Below, one piece after another: positions 24,733 through 33,707 of a stretch of 64,000 nt of DNA. The stretch spans positions 682,001-746,000 of the forward strand of contig NZ_VFOM01000001.1 of NCBI RefSeq assembly GCF_006716125.1, in the 5' to 3' direction. Positions within the stretch are counted from its first letter, which is position 1. Every line of letters begins with the position of its first letter. The stretch is from Homoserinimonas aerilata. GTDB taxonomy: Bacteria; Actinomycetota; Actinomycetes; Actinomycetales; Microbacteriaceae. Both the position numbers and the translations under genes were made by a program. The notes beneath the pieces were generated by a model. It ran no database searches. It had not been told where the DNA came from and saw only the letters and a list, made by a program, of their open reading frames with translations.

Positions 24733-25080
24733 ATGCATATTCTCGACTCCGTCGATGCGGCATCACTCCGCAACGACATCCCGGATTTCCGCGCCGGCGA
24801 CAACGTCAAGGTGCACGTCAACATCATCGAGGGCACCCGCTCGCGTGTCCAGATCTTCCAGGGTGTCGTCATCGGCCGCCAGAACGAGGGCGTTCGCGAG
24901 ACCTTCACGGTCCGCAAGGTCAGCTTCCAGGTCGGCGTCGAGCGTACCTTCCCGGTTCACTCGCCGGTGATCGACCACATCGAGGTCGTCACCCGCGGTG
25001 ATGTTCGCCGCGCCAAGCTGTACTACCTGCGCGAGCTGCGCGGCAAGAAGGCCAAGATCAAGGAGAAGCGCGACAACTAG
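24733..25080 (+). CDS. rplS: 50S ribosomal protein L19
   Basis: 115 aa, normal for L19, which sits at the 30S-50S interface. Recognisable segments are [19 protein letters not shown] (about 16-34), the central RIQxF-like motif [14 protein letters not shown] and the C-terminal [20 protein letters not shown]. The start ATG at 24733 matches the conserved N-terminus ([12 protein letters not shown]). It has a weak Shine-Dalgarno (GAGAG). Confidence 0.97.
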   Translation: MHILDSVDAASLRNDIPDFRAGDNVKVHVNIIEGTRSRVQIFQGVVIGRQNEGVRETFTVRKVSFQVGVERTFPVHSPVIDHIEVVTRGDVRRAKLYYLRELRGKKAKIKEKRDN

Positions 25081-25098
25081 TCGCACGACTTCTCGCGG

Positions 25099-25118
25099 CA
25101 CACCTCGGAGTGTGTTTT
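25099..25118 (+). terminator. Intrinsic terminator of rplS
   Basis: CACAC (25099-25103), a 6-nt loop and GTGTG (25110-25114), followed by TTTT (25115-25118). The stem is short. A second, larger hairpin follows at once. Confidence 0.5.
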
Positions 25119-25157
25119 CCTGAGCTCCCCACCACATAAACTGGCGGGGAGCTCAGG
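25119..25157 (+). terminator. Perfect 12-bp stem-loop before lepB
   Basis: Arms CCTGAGCTCCCC (25119-25130) and GGGGAGCTCAGG (25146-25157) with a 15-nt loop. The loop and the next two bases read TAAACT (25137-25142), a possible -10 box for lepB. The right arm ends 6 nt before the lepB ATG and includes its only Shine-Dalgarno candidates. It may therefore act as a terminator for rplS read-through and as a translation-dampening hairpin for lepB. Confidence 0.55.
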
Positions 25158-25163
25158 GGTTTA

Positions 25164-25931
25164 ATGACACAAGAAGAACCGGCCGTGCGGCCCGATACCG
25201 CGACGACCACGACCACCAGCCGCGGTCGGGGAGTGAGGCTGTTCCTTCGCGACCTCCTGCTCATCTTCCTCGCTGCGGTCATCATCTCGGTCGGCATCAA
25301 GACGTTCCTGGTGCGCTCGTTCTACATCCCGTCTGCGTCGATGGAGAACACGCTTCAGATCAACGACCGCATCATCGTGAACCAGCTGGTTCCGAATCTG
25401 GTCCCGGTCGAGCACGGCGATGTCGTCGTGTTCCGCGACCCGGGCGGCTGGTTGACCCCGATCCCGACCGAGCCGCGGCCCGCCATCGTCGAGGCGTTCG
25501 ACTGGGTGCTGTCGATGATCGGGCTCAGCGCGCCCGACAGCAATGACCACCTCATCAAGCGGGTCATCGGGCTCCCCGGCGACGAGGTCGCCTGCTGCAA
25601 CGCGCTCGGTCAGGTCTCGGTCAACGGCGTTCCGCTCGACGAGCCGTATCTCAAGCTGCCCGATCGCGTCACGAAGGCGTCCAAGGAGGACTTCGCCGTC
25701 ACGGTTCCGGAAGGCAAGCTGTGGGTGCTCGGCGACAACCGGTACAACTCCTGCGACTCCCGCTGCAACGCCACCGGGTCCAGTAAGGGGTTCGTCCCGC
25801 TCGAGAACGTAGTCGGGCGCGCGATCATGATCAGCTGGCCGACGGCGCGCTGGGGCTGGCTCGACAACTACCCGACCGTCTTCGACGGCGTCGACGAGTC
25901 CTCGGCACCGGCGGCATCCGCGGGGCACTGA
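25164..25931 (+). CDS. lepB: Signal peptidase I (Ser-Lys type)
   Basis: Membrane protease of 255 aa that removes Sec and Tat signal peptides. One N-terminal helix (about 27-48) is followed by the catalytic Ser59 in PSASMENTL, the general-base Lys near 132 in HLIKRVIGLPGDEV, and the box VLGDNRYNSCDS (about 187). It lies beside rplS and rnhB, the usual actinobacterial order. It differs from the Ser-His SipW-type peptidase at 63294. Confidence 0.96.
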   Translation: MTQEEPAVRPDTATTTTTSRGRGVRLFLRDLLLIFLAAVIISVGIKTFLVRSFYIPSASMENTLQINDRIIVNQLVPNLVPVEHGDVVVFRDPGGWLTPIPTEPRPAIVEAFDWVLSMIGLSAPDSNDHLIKRVIGLPGDEVACCNALGQVSVNGVPLDEPYLKLPDRVTKASKEDFAVTVPEGKLWVLGDNRYNSCDSRCNATGSSKGFVPLENVVGRAIMISWPTARWGWLDNYPTVFDGVDESSAPAASAGH

Positions 25932-25932
25932 C

Positions 25933-26583
25933 ATGGCGGTGGCAGACCCGACGCTCGAGTTCGAGCAGTCGCTCTTCGAGGGCGGCGCCAGCTTCGTCAT
26001 CGGATGCGACGAGGTCGGCCGTGGCGCGATCGCTGGGCCCGTCGGGGTCGGCATGAGCGTCGTGGCCCCCGGCATGGCGGGCATTCCTGTGGGCCTGCGC
26101 GACTCCAAGATGCTCAGCGAGAAGAAGCGGGAGCTGCTCGCGCCGCTCGCCTCGGAGTGGGCGCTGCACAGCGCTGTGGGCCTCGCATCCGCCGACGAGG
26201 TCGACAGGCTCGGCATCACGGCGTGCCTCGGGCTGGCGGGCAAGCGGGCGCTCACCGCCCTGCACGAGGCGGGTGTCGCCATCCGCAGCAGCGTGATCCT
26301 TCTTGATGGGCACGCCGACTGGCTGAGCCCCGCGCTGGCCAGTCCGCTGCGCGTGCGCACCCAGGTGAAGGCCGACCGTGACTGCGCATCCGTCTCCGCA
26401 GCATCCGTCATCGCCAAGGTCCATCGCGACCGGATGATGATCGAGGCCGATTCGCGCATCCCCGGTTACGGATGGGCCGGCAACAAGGGGTACGGCAGTG
26501 CCGCGCACTATGAGGCGATCGCGCTTCTCGGCCCGAGCGAGCTGCACCGGCTCAGCTGGTTGAAGCAGCCCGCGCTCGGCTGA
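25933..26583 (+). CDS. rnhB: Ribonuclease HII
   Basis: Cleaves RNA in RNA/DNA hybrids and at single ribonucleotides. The 216-aa protein has the catalytic acids in IGCDEVGRGAIAGP (Asp26, Glu27), a third Asp in ILLDGHADW (about 118) and a fourth in VKADRDCASVSAASVIAKV. The start codon follows the lepB stop by 1 bp, so the pair is likely cotranscribed. Confidence 0.96.
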   Translation: MAVADPTLEFEQSLFEGGASFVIGCDEVGRGAIAGPVGVGMSVVAPGMAGIPVGLRDSKMLSEKKRELLAPLASEWALHSAVGLASADEVDRLGITACLGLAGKRALTALHEAGVAIRSSVILLDGHADWLSPALASPLRVRTQVKADRDCASVSAASVIAKVHRDRMMIEADSRIPGYGWAGNKGYGSAAHYEAIALLGPSELHRLSWLKQPALG

Positions 26584-26640
26584 GGGCGGCGGATGCACAC
26601 TGTGCCCCGCAGCGCGGCGACAGCGTAGGATTGAGGCGCT

Positions 26641-26964
26641 ATGGATGACGACGACTTCGAAGACTACGACCGTGAGGTCGAGCTGGCGCTGTTCCGCGAG
26701 TACCGCGATGTGGTGTCGCAGTTCCGCTATGTGGTCGAGACCGAGCGACGCTTCTATCTGGCCAATGAGGTGGAGCTGGTCCGCCAGGACACCGAGAACG
26801 ACTTCTACTTCGAGCTGAGCATGAAAGACGTGTGGGTGTGGGATGTCTACCGCTCCGACCGCTTCGTGAAGGCCGTGCGCGTGCTCACGTTCAAGGACGT
26901 CAATGTGGAGGAGCTCAGCTCCAAGGAGCTCGAGCTGCCCAAGGAGCTCGCGCTCGACGAGTAG
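26641..26964 (+). CDS. DUF2469 family protein
   Basis: Acidic, highly conserved actinobacterial protein of 107 aa without a known function (MDDDDFEDYDREVELALFRE, then FRYVVETERRFYLANEVEL). It is always found near rnhB and lepB in this group. It begins 9 nt after TAGGAT (26626-26631) with no clear Shine-Dalgarno. Confidence 0.9.
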   Translation: MDDDDFEDYDREVELALFREYRDVVSQFRYVVETERRFYLANEVELVRQDTENDFYFELSMKDVWVWDVYRSDRFVKAVRVLTFKDVNVEELSSKELELPKELALDE

Positions 26965-27002
26965 CCGCAGGCCGTCTCTGAATTACTGAGCTGCCGAGCT
27001 CG

Positions 27003-28259
27003 CTACTGACCTGCCGAGCAGGTGTAGGTTCCGGCCGACTGACCCATGATGGTGCTGGGCAGCTCGACGGAGGTGGGGGTCGGCGGTTGCGTCGCATCCG
27101 GTGCCGTCGCTTCGCCCGTGGCACCGGGGTCGGCGGGCGTCTCGGGCGTCTCAGGCGTGGCCTCCTCGACGGGCGCGTTCGGGTCGACGCTTGAGCCGTC
27201 TCCCGTGTCGCCCGTGATGGTGATCGGCTGGTCGGCGGCGATGGCGTCGAACAGGATGCTGGCATCCGACTTGTTGGGGATCACGACGCTCAAGCCGCCG
27301 CTCGTGCCCGTCCCGCCCGGGTAGCGCACGAAGTTGACGTTGTCGAGGGGGATGTCCTTGAGGGCCAGCGCGATGGAGGCGAGCGTGGTCACATTCTGCA
27401 GGCTGTTCGACATCTCCATGTTGCTGACGGCGGCCTGCGCGAGCCCGTAGACCTTGACGGGGTCGGAGAGGGTCTCGGCGCTCTTGATGGTGCGCGCGAG
27501 CGAGGAGAGGAACACCTGCTGGTTGCTGATGCGGCTCAGGTCGCTGCCGTCGCCCACGCCGTAGCGGGTGCGCACGAACTGCAGGGCGTCCCAGCCGGAG
27601 AGGGTGTGCTCGCCGGCCGTCAGGTAGAGGCCGATCTGCTTGTCGCGGATGTCGGATGCGACGCACACGGGAACACCGCCGACGGCGTTGGACATCTGGA
27701 TGACCCCGTCGAATTCGATCTTCGCCGCGAAGGGGATGTCGAGGCCGGTGAGGTCCTTCACCGTCTCGACTGTGCACGAGAGGCCGCCATAGCTGAGTGA
27801 TGAGTTGAGTTTCTGCGCGCTCATGGCGCTGTGGCCGTCGCAGGAGGGGATGGGCACGAGCAGGTCGCGCGGAAAGCTGACGACGGTCGCGTTGCTGTGG
27901 TCTTCGGAGATGTGCAGCAGCATGGTGACGTCGGCGAGGTGTTCGCCGCGCTCACCGTAGGCGGGGTTGCCCTCGCCGCTGTCGCTTCCGACGAGCAGCA
28001 GGTTCACGCCGCCCTCGATGGCGCCGATCTCGGGGATGTTCTCCTCGCCTTCGAGCGCGACGCCGGGCTTGATCTGGCTGGTCAGGTTCCACACGGCGAC
28101 ACCGGCCACGCAGAGCGAGCTGACGAGCACGACCGCGAGGCCGGCACCCACGAGTTTGAGCACGCCACGGCCGGCGCCGGTGCGGGGCAGGCGGCCATGG
28201 CGGGCCACGGTCGCGTCGGCCTCGGTCGCGGGGGAGCTTGCGCGTCGTCTGGAAGTCAC
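27003..28259 (-). CDS. LytR-CpsA-Psr (LCP) family cell-wall ligase
   Basis: Protein of 418 aa with a basic N-terminus, one membrane helix (about 35-58) and an extracytoplasmic LCP domain (about 90-330). Typical motifs are LLLVGSDSGEG, DVTMLLHISED, SFPRDLLVPIP and RTRYGVGDGSDLSRISNQQ. A Pro/Thr/Glu-rich tail follows, ending with a Cys-containing segment. LCP enzymes attach teichoic acids, arabinogalactan or other glycopolymers to peptidoglycan. The GTG start at 28259 is 8 nt from TAGTGT on the minus strand (28273-28268). The frame stays open upstream into the yraN promoter but without support. Confidence 0.87.
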   Translation of the reverse strand: MTSRRRASSPATEADATVARHGRLPRTGAGRGVLKLVGAGLAVVLVSSLCVAGVAVWNLTSQIKPGVALEGEENIPEIGAIEGGVNLLLVGSDSGEGNPAYGERGEHLADVTMLLHISEDHSNATVVSFPRDLLVPIPSCDGHSAMSAQKLNSSLSYGGLSCTVETVKDLTGLDIPFAAKIEFDGVIQMSNAVGGVPVCVASDIRDKQIGLYLTAGEHTLSGWDALQFVRTRYGVGDGSDLSRISNQQVFLSSLARTIKSAETLSDPVKVYGLAQAAVSNMEMSNSLQNVTTLASIALALKDIPLDNVNFVRYPGGTGTSGGLSVVIPNKSDASILFDAIAADQPITITGDTGDGSSVDPNAPVEEATPETPETPADPGATGEATAPDATQPPTPTSVELPSTIMGQSAGTYTCSAGQ

Positions 28260-28423
28260 AGCCGCCCACACTATCCGCGCAATATCTGAAGGAGCAGTGA
28301 GAGCGGATGCGGTGGGTCGCGTCTTCTCCGCATCCGGATGCCTCGCCGCGGTCTCTTCACAGATCTCCGGGCATCCGGAATCGCGGGCCTTCACCGTCGC
28401 CATGCTCGATGCAGGAGGTGGCC

Positions 28424-28798
28424 ATGGCTGCGAAGGATGAGCTGGGGCGGAGAGGCGAGGAGATCGCCGCCGCGTTCCTGGCGCGGGCGGGATATTCGAT
28501 CCTGGACCGCAACTGGAGGTGCCGGCACGGCGAGATCGACGTGATCGCTTTCGATGGGCGCGACATCGCGTTCGTCGAGGTGAAGACGCGCACGAGTGTG
28601 CTGTTCGGGCACCCGCTCGAGGCGATCACTCCGCAGAAGATGGCGCGACTGCGACGGCTGGCCGGTGTGTGGTGCGAGGAGCATCTCGACGAGCAGCGGG
28701 AGCTGCACCCCGGCGTGCGCATCCGGATCGATGCGATCGGCATCATCGCCGCTCCCGGTCAGGCCCCCGTCGTGGAGCATCTGAAGGGGGTCTCCTGA
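28424..28798 (+). CDS. YraN/UPF0102 family nuclease-like protein
   Basis: 124 aa with the restriction-endonuclease-like core: GRRGEEIAAAFLARAGYSIL (about 7-26), then HGEIDVIAFDGRDIAFVEVKTR (D and ExK positions of the fold). Its function is uncertain; it is conserved next to comM and dprA. ATG 28424 has a strong Shine-Dalgarno, AGGAGGTG. Its stop shares one base with the comM start. Confidence 0.9.
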   Translation: MAAKDELGRRGEEIAAAFLARAGYSILDRNWRCRHGEIDVIAFDGRDIAFVEVKTRTSVLFGHPLEAITPQKMARLRRLAGVWCEEHLDEQRELHPGVRIRIDAIGIIAAPGQAPVVEHLKGVS

Positions 28799-30330
28799 TG
28801 GCTGTCGCGAGAACCACCGCGGTCGCCCTTCTGGGGCTCGCAGGCTCGCTCGTCGAGGTCGAGGCCGACATCTCCAGCGGGCTGCCCTACTTCGCCATAA
28901 TCGGGCTGCCGGATGCGGCGCTCGGAGAGGCGAGGGAACGCGTGCGCGCTGCGGCCGCCAACTCGGGTTGCCCCGTCACGACGCACAAACTCACGATCAA
29001 CCTCTCTCCGGCGTCGTTGCCCAAGCAGGGTTCCGGCTTCGACCTGGCGATCGCGATGGCGGCGCTCGCGGCCGACGGGGCGGTCTCCGCCGAGTCGGTC
29101 GCGCGGGTCGTGCATCTCGGCGAGCTCGGGCTCGACGGCAGGCTGCGGCCCACCAAGGGGGTGCTGCCCTCGGTGATGGCGGCAGCGCGAGCGGGCGCCG
29201 ACGTGATCATGGTGCCGAGCGGCAACCAGGAGGAGGCCTCGCTCGTGCCGGGCATCCGGGTCGTCGGTGTTGCTTCGCTGCGCGATGCCGCCATCTGGCA
29301 CGGCAGCGAGCTCGAGCCGCAGCCGGTGGAGGCGATCGCGGCACCCCGGCCGCTCGAGGCCGCCGACGACACCGCAGATCTTGCGGATGTCATCGGCAAC
29401 GACGACGCCGTTCAGGCGCTTCTCGTTGCGGCTGCAGGCGGTCACCACATGTTCATGCTGGGGCCGCCCGGCGCGGGCAAGACGATGCTCGCGGCGCGGC
29501 TGCCCGGCCTCCTGCCCGACCTCGAACCGGAGCAGTCGCTCGAGGTGAGCTCCGTGCGATCCCTCGCCGGGCTTCCCGTCGGGGGCACGTTGCAGACGAG
29601 ACCCCCGCTGGAGTCGCCGCATCACACGGCGACGGCCGCCGCGCTCATCGGCGGTGGCAGCGGCATGATCAGGCCCGGCGCCGCTGCACGGGCAGCCCAC
29701 GGCGTTCTCTTCCTCGATGAGGCCCCCGAGTTCCAGCGCACGGTGCTCGATGCCCTGCGTCAGCCGCTCGAATCGGGTCTCATCAGCATCCACAGGGCCA
29801 ATGCGGTCGCGCATTTCCCGGGCAGCTTCCAGTTGCTGCTGGCAGCCAATCCTTGCCCCTGCGGCCAGTACGGCGCATCCGACACCGACTGCAGTTGTGC
29901 GCCCGCCGCTCGCCGTCGCTATCTGGCCCGACTGTCGGGGCCACTGCTCGACCGAATCGACATCCAGCTGACCGTGGGCCGCATCACCGCGGCGCAGCTT
30001 CGCATGGCTGATGAGCACCCGCGCCTCACGACGGTGGATGCGCGCAGCCGGGTCATCGAGGCGCGCGCCGCTGCTGTCGCCCGCCTCGCCGGCACGCCGT
30101 GGCGGGTGAACTCGCACGTTCCCGGCACATTCCTGCGGGAGCGGCGGATGCGCCTCGCGGCGGCGACCACGGCATCCGTCGACCGCGCGCTCGAGCGCGG
30201 CGGGCTCACCATGCGCGGCTACGACAGGGTGCTCAGAACGGCGTGGAGCATCGCAGACCTGCACGGCGCAGCCGTGCCCACAGCGGACCACATCGGCCGC
30301 GCACTGTTCCTGAGGAGGGGAATGCCATGA
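28798..30330 (+). CDS. comM: YifB/ComM family Mg-chelatase-like AAA ATPase
   Basis: 510 aa with an N-terminal Lon-substrate-like domain (about 20-180, FAIIGLPDAALGEARERV), an AAA module with Walker A GPPGAGKTML (about 222-231) and Walker B LFLDEAPEF (about 303). A zinc-like NPCPCGQYG...CSC segment lies near 345-365, and a C-terminal Mg-chelatase domain ends the protein. ComM is a hexameric helicase promoting branch migration in transformation; in actinobacteria the role is inferred. It is translationally coupled to both neighbours. Confidence 0.93.
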   Translation: MAVARTTAVALLGLAGSLVEVEADISSGLPYFAIIGLPDAALGEARERVRAAAANSGCPVTTHKLTINLSPASLPKQGSGFDLAIAMAALAADGAVSAESVARVVHLGELGLDGRLRPTKGVLPSVMAAARAGADVIMVPSGNQEEASLVPGIRVVGVASLRDAAIWHGSELEPQPVEAIAAPRPLEAADDTADLADVIGNDDAVQALLVAAAGGHHMFMLGPPGAGKTMLAARLPGLLPDLEPEQSLEVSSVRSLAGLPVGGTLQTRPPLESPHHTATAAALIGGGSGMIRPGAAARAAHGVLFLDEAPEFQRTVLDALRQPLESGLISIHRANAVAHFPGSFQLLLAANPCPCGQYGASDTDCSCAPAARRRYLARLSGPLLDRIDIQLTVGRITAAQLRMADEHPRLTTVDARSRVIEARAAAVARLAGTPWRVNSHVPGTFLRERRMRLAAATTASVDRALERGGLTMRGYDRVLRTAWSIADLHGAAVPTADHIGRALFLRRGMP

Positions 30331-31556
30331 CCATGTTCGGGCTGAAGGAGGCGAGCGTCGCACCGCTCGTGCGTCAGATCGCCGGCGATGAGCTGAGTAC
30401 CGCGGAGGTGGCCGAGCATTTCGCGAGGGCCAGCTGGTCGGGTATCGCCGAACCGGGTGACAGGGTCGCCGGCGTGCTCGTCGGTATCGCCGGGGCCGGG
30501 GCTGCGCTGACCGCCCTCGTCGAACGCTGGGATGCCGATCGTCTCGTCGCGTTCGTCGCCGACAATGGGGGCGAGCTGTCGTCAGAGGATGCGCGCAAGG
30601 CGCTCGCACGCTGGCTGCCGAGGCTCACCTCACAGACGGCGCTCGTGGCGCTCCGGCAGGCGGGCCGGCTCGGGGTGCGGCTGCTCACACCATCCCATGA
30701 GCTGTGGCCTGCCGGGCTCGACGACCTCGGCTGGCACAGTCCGCTCGCCCTCTGGGTGCGGGGAGGGGAGGCGACGCTCGCAACCCTCGACCGTTCGATC
30801 GCCCTGGTCGGGGCACGTGCGGCGACCGGCTATGGCGAGCATGTCGCCATGGAGGCGGCCGCGGGTCTCGTCGATCGCGGCTACACGATCGTCTCCGGCG
30901 CCGCCTACGGGATCGACGGCATGGCGCATCGTTCCGCGCTCGCAAGCGGCGGGCACACGCTCGCCTTCCTGGCGGGAGGGGTGGATCGTTTCTACCCGAG
31001 CGGGCACGAAGCGCTGCTCACACGCATCGTCGAATCGGGCGCCGTCGTCTCGGAGCTGCCGTGCGGCGCCCAACCATCCAAATGGCGCTTCTTGCAGCGA
31101 AACAGGCTCATCGCGGCAGCGAGTCGGGCCACCGTCGTGCTCGAGGCCGGCTGGCGTTCGGGCTCACTGAACACCGCCGGGCATGCGGCCGCGCTCGGTC
31201 GGCCGCTCGGTGCCGTCCCGGGGCCTGTCACAAGCGCTGCATCGGCGGGGTGCCACAGGCTCATCCGTGAGTTCGACGCGGTGTGCGTCACCAACGCCGA
31301 ACAGATGGCCGAGCTCGCGCCCTTCGACGACAAGCACGAGACCCCGGATGCCTCTGGCCCGGCTTCCACCGACGCCGACGAACACCGCCCGGAGCAGCTG
31401 CGTGTGCTCGATGCGCTGAGCACCCGCGCGCCGAGGAGCCCGCACGATGTTGCGGCACGCAGCGGCCTGTCGGTGGGCGACGTGCAGTCGGCCCTCGGCA
31501 TCCTGCAGCTCGACGGCCGGGTCGTCGAACGCGAGCGAGGGTGGATCATGCGCTGA
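30327..31556 (+). CDS. dprA: DNA-processing protein DprA
   Basis: 409 aa. The Rossmann-like DprA domain spans about 135-330 (GARAATGYGEHVAMEAAAGL, SGAAYGIDGMAHRSAL, LAGGVDRFYPSGHEALL, RNRLIAAASRATVVLEA). A C-terminal winged helix (about 345-409) follows. DprA loads RecA on incoming single-stranded DNA. It overlaps comM by 4 bp (ATGA). An N-terminal SAM-like helical region precedes the core. Confidence 0.94.
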   Translation: MTMFGLKEASVAPLVRQIAGDELSTAEVAEHFARASWSGIAEPGDRVAGVLVGIAGAGAALTALVERWDADRLVAFVADNGGELSSEDARKALARWLPRLTSQTALVALRQAGRLGVRLLTPSHELWPAGLDDLGWHSPLALWVRGGEATLATLDRSIALVGARAATGYGEHVAMEAAAGLVDRGYTIVSGAAYGIDGMAHRSALASGGHTLAFLAGGVDRFYPSGHEALLTRIVESGAVVSELPCGAQPSKWRFLQRNRLIAAASRATVVLEAGWRSGSLNTAGHAAALGRPLGAVPGPVTSAASAGCHRLIREFDAVCVTNAEQMAELAPFDDKHETPDASGPASTDADEHRPEQLRVLDALSTRAPRSPHDVAARSGLSVGDVQSALGILQLDGRVVERERGWIMR

Positions 31557-31663
31557 GCGCTCGCCGAAGCCGAGCCGAGGCCGAGCCGAAGCCGACCCGG
31601 CGGCCACCGGCGGGAACAGCCGGGCGCTGGTGGGCGGCCCGGCTTCGCGGCTAGCCTGAGGGC

Positions 31664-32596
31664 GTGACCAGACTCGGCCAGCATCCTGCCCCCACCCACA
31701 CGATCGCGCACATCAGCGACACCCATTTCCTTGCGGAGGGGCGCAGGCTGTACGGCGAGATCGCGACGGAACGCAACCTCGAGCAGGCGCTGAAGCAGCT
31801 GGAGCGGTCCGACATCCGGCCGCAGGCGCTCGTCTTCACGGGCGACCTCGCTGATCTGGGCGAACCGGATGCCTACGCGCGGCTTCGCGCGATCGTCGAG
31901 CCGGCCGCCCAGCGCATGGGCGCCGACGTCATCTGGGTGATGGGCAACCACGACGAGCGCCTGCAGTACTCGCAGGGGCTCTTCGACGAGGTCGGCTCGG
32001 AGGCGCCGCAGGATCGCGTGTACGACGTCGACGGCCTGCGCATCGTGTCGCTCGACACGAGCGTTCCCGGCTACCACCACGGCAGCCTCGACGACGAGCA
32101 GCTCGACTGGCTCACCGATGTCCTTGCGACGCCCGCGCCGCACGGCACCCTCATCGCCGTGCACCACCCGCCCATCCCCACACCGCTTCTGTGGGCGATG
32201 GAGATGCTCGAACTTCACGGTCAGGACCGCCTGCAGCGGGTCATCGAGGGAACGGATGTTCGGGGCGTCCTGGCAGGGCACCTGCACTATTCGACGCACA
32301 GCACGATCGGCAGCATCCCCGTCTCCGTGGCCGCCGCCACCTGCTACACCCTCGATCTCAGCGCGAAAGGGAGGCTGCTGTCGGGCGTCGACGCCGGGCA
32401 GGCGATCAACATCGTGCACACCTACCCCGACCGCATCGTCCACTCCTCTGTGCCGCTCGGTGAGACGGTCGAGATCACGGGCTTCTCCTCAGATCACAGG
32501 GCCCAGATCGAGGCGATGAGCTTCGAGCAGCGCCTCGAGATGTTCTCCAACAAGCGGTCACCGTTCAACCTCGGCGAGGAGCCGCCGGCACAGTGA
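31664..32596 (+). CDS. Metallophosphoesterase, cyclic-nucleotide phosphodiesterase-like (CpdA type)
   Basis: 310 aa with the five metal-binding motifs of calcineurin-like phosphoesterases: ISDTHF (about 16-21), GDLADLG (about 60), GNHDERL (about 90), HHPPIPT (about 167) and GHLHYSTHS (about 206). The arrangement resembles class III cAMP phosphodiesterases such as mycobacterial Rv0805. The GTG start is 6 nt after TAGCCT (31652-31657), a leaderless-type promoter. Confidence 0.87.
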   Translation: MTRLGQHPAPTHTIAHISDTHFLAEGRRLYGEIATERNLEQALKQLERSDIRPQALVFTGDLADLGEPDAYARLRAIVEPAAQRMGADVIWVMGNHDERLQYSQGLFDEVGSEAPQDRVYDVDGLRIVSLDTSVPGYHHGSLDDEQLDWLTDVLATPAPHGTLIAVHHPPIPTPLLWAMEMLELHGQDRLQRVIEGTDVRGVLAGHLHYSTHSTIGSIPVSVAAATCYTLDLSAKGRLLSGVDAGQAINIVHTYPDRIVHSSVPLGETVEITGFSSDHRAQIEAMSFEQRLEMFSNKRSPFNLGEEPPAQ

Positions 32597-32692
32597 GCCG
32601 CCGGCACAGTGAGCCGCATCTCGCCCGGCCCCGTGCGGTGAATCGCCGCGCGCCCGCCTGCGCCTCGCCTCGCGGCAGGCGACGATAGGGGC

Positions 32693-33601
32693 ATGGCATT
32701 CGAGGCCTCCACCGAGGCGTTCACCCGCTACCTGCTGTCGGAGCGGGGTTTCAGCGCGCACACCGTGCGCGCCTACCGCTCCGATCTGGCGGGCCTCGCC
32801 GAGTACGCGGTGTCGCAGGGTGTCGATGATGTCGACGGGCTCTCGCTTGAGTTGCTGCGAGGCTGGCTGTGGGATGCCTCACAGCGCGGTTTCTCCAAGT
32901 CGACGCTCGCCCGGCGCGCGGCGGCGGCGCGCGCATTCTCCGGCTGGCTGACCCGCACGGGCGAGACGGAGGCCGACACGGCTGCACGGCTGCGCGGGCC
33001 CAGACCCGATCGACACCTTCCTCGCGTGCTCACCCGCCAGCAGATGGACGGCATGCTGGGCGGCCTGTGGGCGCGTGCCGCAGACGGCGACCCCGGTGCG
33101 CTGCGCGACCTCGCCGTCGTCGAGCTGCTCTACGCATCCGCCCTGCGAGTCAGCGAGCTCGTCGGCCTCGACGTTGACGACATCGACCTGGGCAGGCTCA
33201 CGGTGCGTGTCATGGGTAAGGGCTCGAAGCAGCGGGTGGTGCCGTTCGGCGTTCCGGCGAAGGATGCGCTGGCCGACTATCTGAGGCAGGCGCGGCCCGC
33301 GCTGACGGGGGTCGGCTCCGGCGGGCCTGCCGCATTCCTGGGCGCACGCGGCGGGCGCCTCGGAACCCGCACGGTTCACAGGCTCGTGTCGGGGCTTCTC
33401 GAGTCGATGCCGGGTGGGGGCCCCGCGGGGCCGCACGCCCTGCGTCACACCGCGGCCACGCACCTGCTCGACGGCGGCGCCGATCTGCGCGCGGTGCAGG
33501 AGATGCTCGGCCATGCGAGCCTCGGCACGACCCAGATCTACACGCATGTCTCGACGGAGCGTCTGCGACAGAGCTATCAGGCGGCGCATCCGCGGGCCTG
33601 A
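32693..33601 (+). CDS. xerC: Tyrosine recombinase XerC
   Basis: 302 aa with an N-terminal SAM-like core-binding domain (1-95) and the catalytic set Arg152, Lys176, His248, Arg251 (HALRH), His274 and nucleophile Tyr283. Its place after dprA is the standard actinobacterial xerC locus for chromosome-dimer resolution, so it is not evidence of a mobile element. A weak -10 (GACGAT) lies 6 nt before the ATG. Confidence 0.93.
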   Translation: MAFEASTEAFTRYLLSERGFSAHTVRAYRSDLAGLAEYAVSQGVDDVDGLSLELLRGWLWDASQRGFSKSTLARRAAAARAFSGWLTRTGETEADTAARLRGPRPDRHLPRVLTRQQMDGMLGGLWARAADGDPGALRDLAVVELLYASALRVSELVGLDVDDIDLGRLTVRVMGKGSKQRVVPFGVPAKDALADYLRQARPALTGVGSGGPAAFLGARGGRLGTRTVHRLVSGLLESMPGGGPAGPHALRHTAATHLLDGGADLRAVQEMLGHASLGTTQIYTHVSTERLRQSYQAAHPRA

Positions 33602-33707
33602 TCTGTAACGATTTCCGCTGCTCCCAGCACTTGCCTAGGCTTCATCTGTTTGTGTTGGGGAATCGAAACGGCGCAGACGCACCGCACTCTCGACAGAAAG
33701 CGACCCC

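Noticed and set aside
24621..25001. Leaderless GTG frame overlapping rplS
   Set aside because: The frame is the shifted shadow of rplS for most of its length, has no recognisable domain, and the rplS start with its own sequence conservation explains the region.
32693..33601. Integrase of a mobile element
   Set aside because: Sequence and position after dprA fit housekeeping XerC; no attachment-site duplication or phage-like gene is near.
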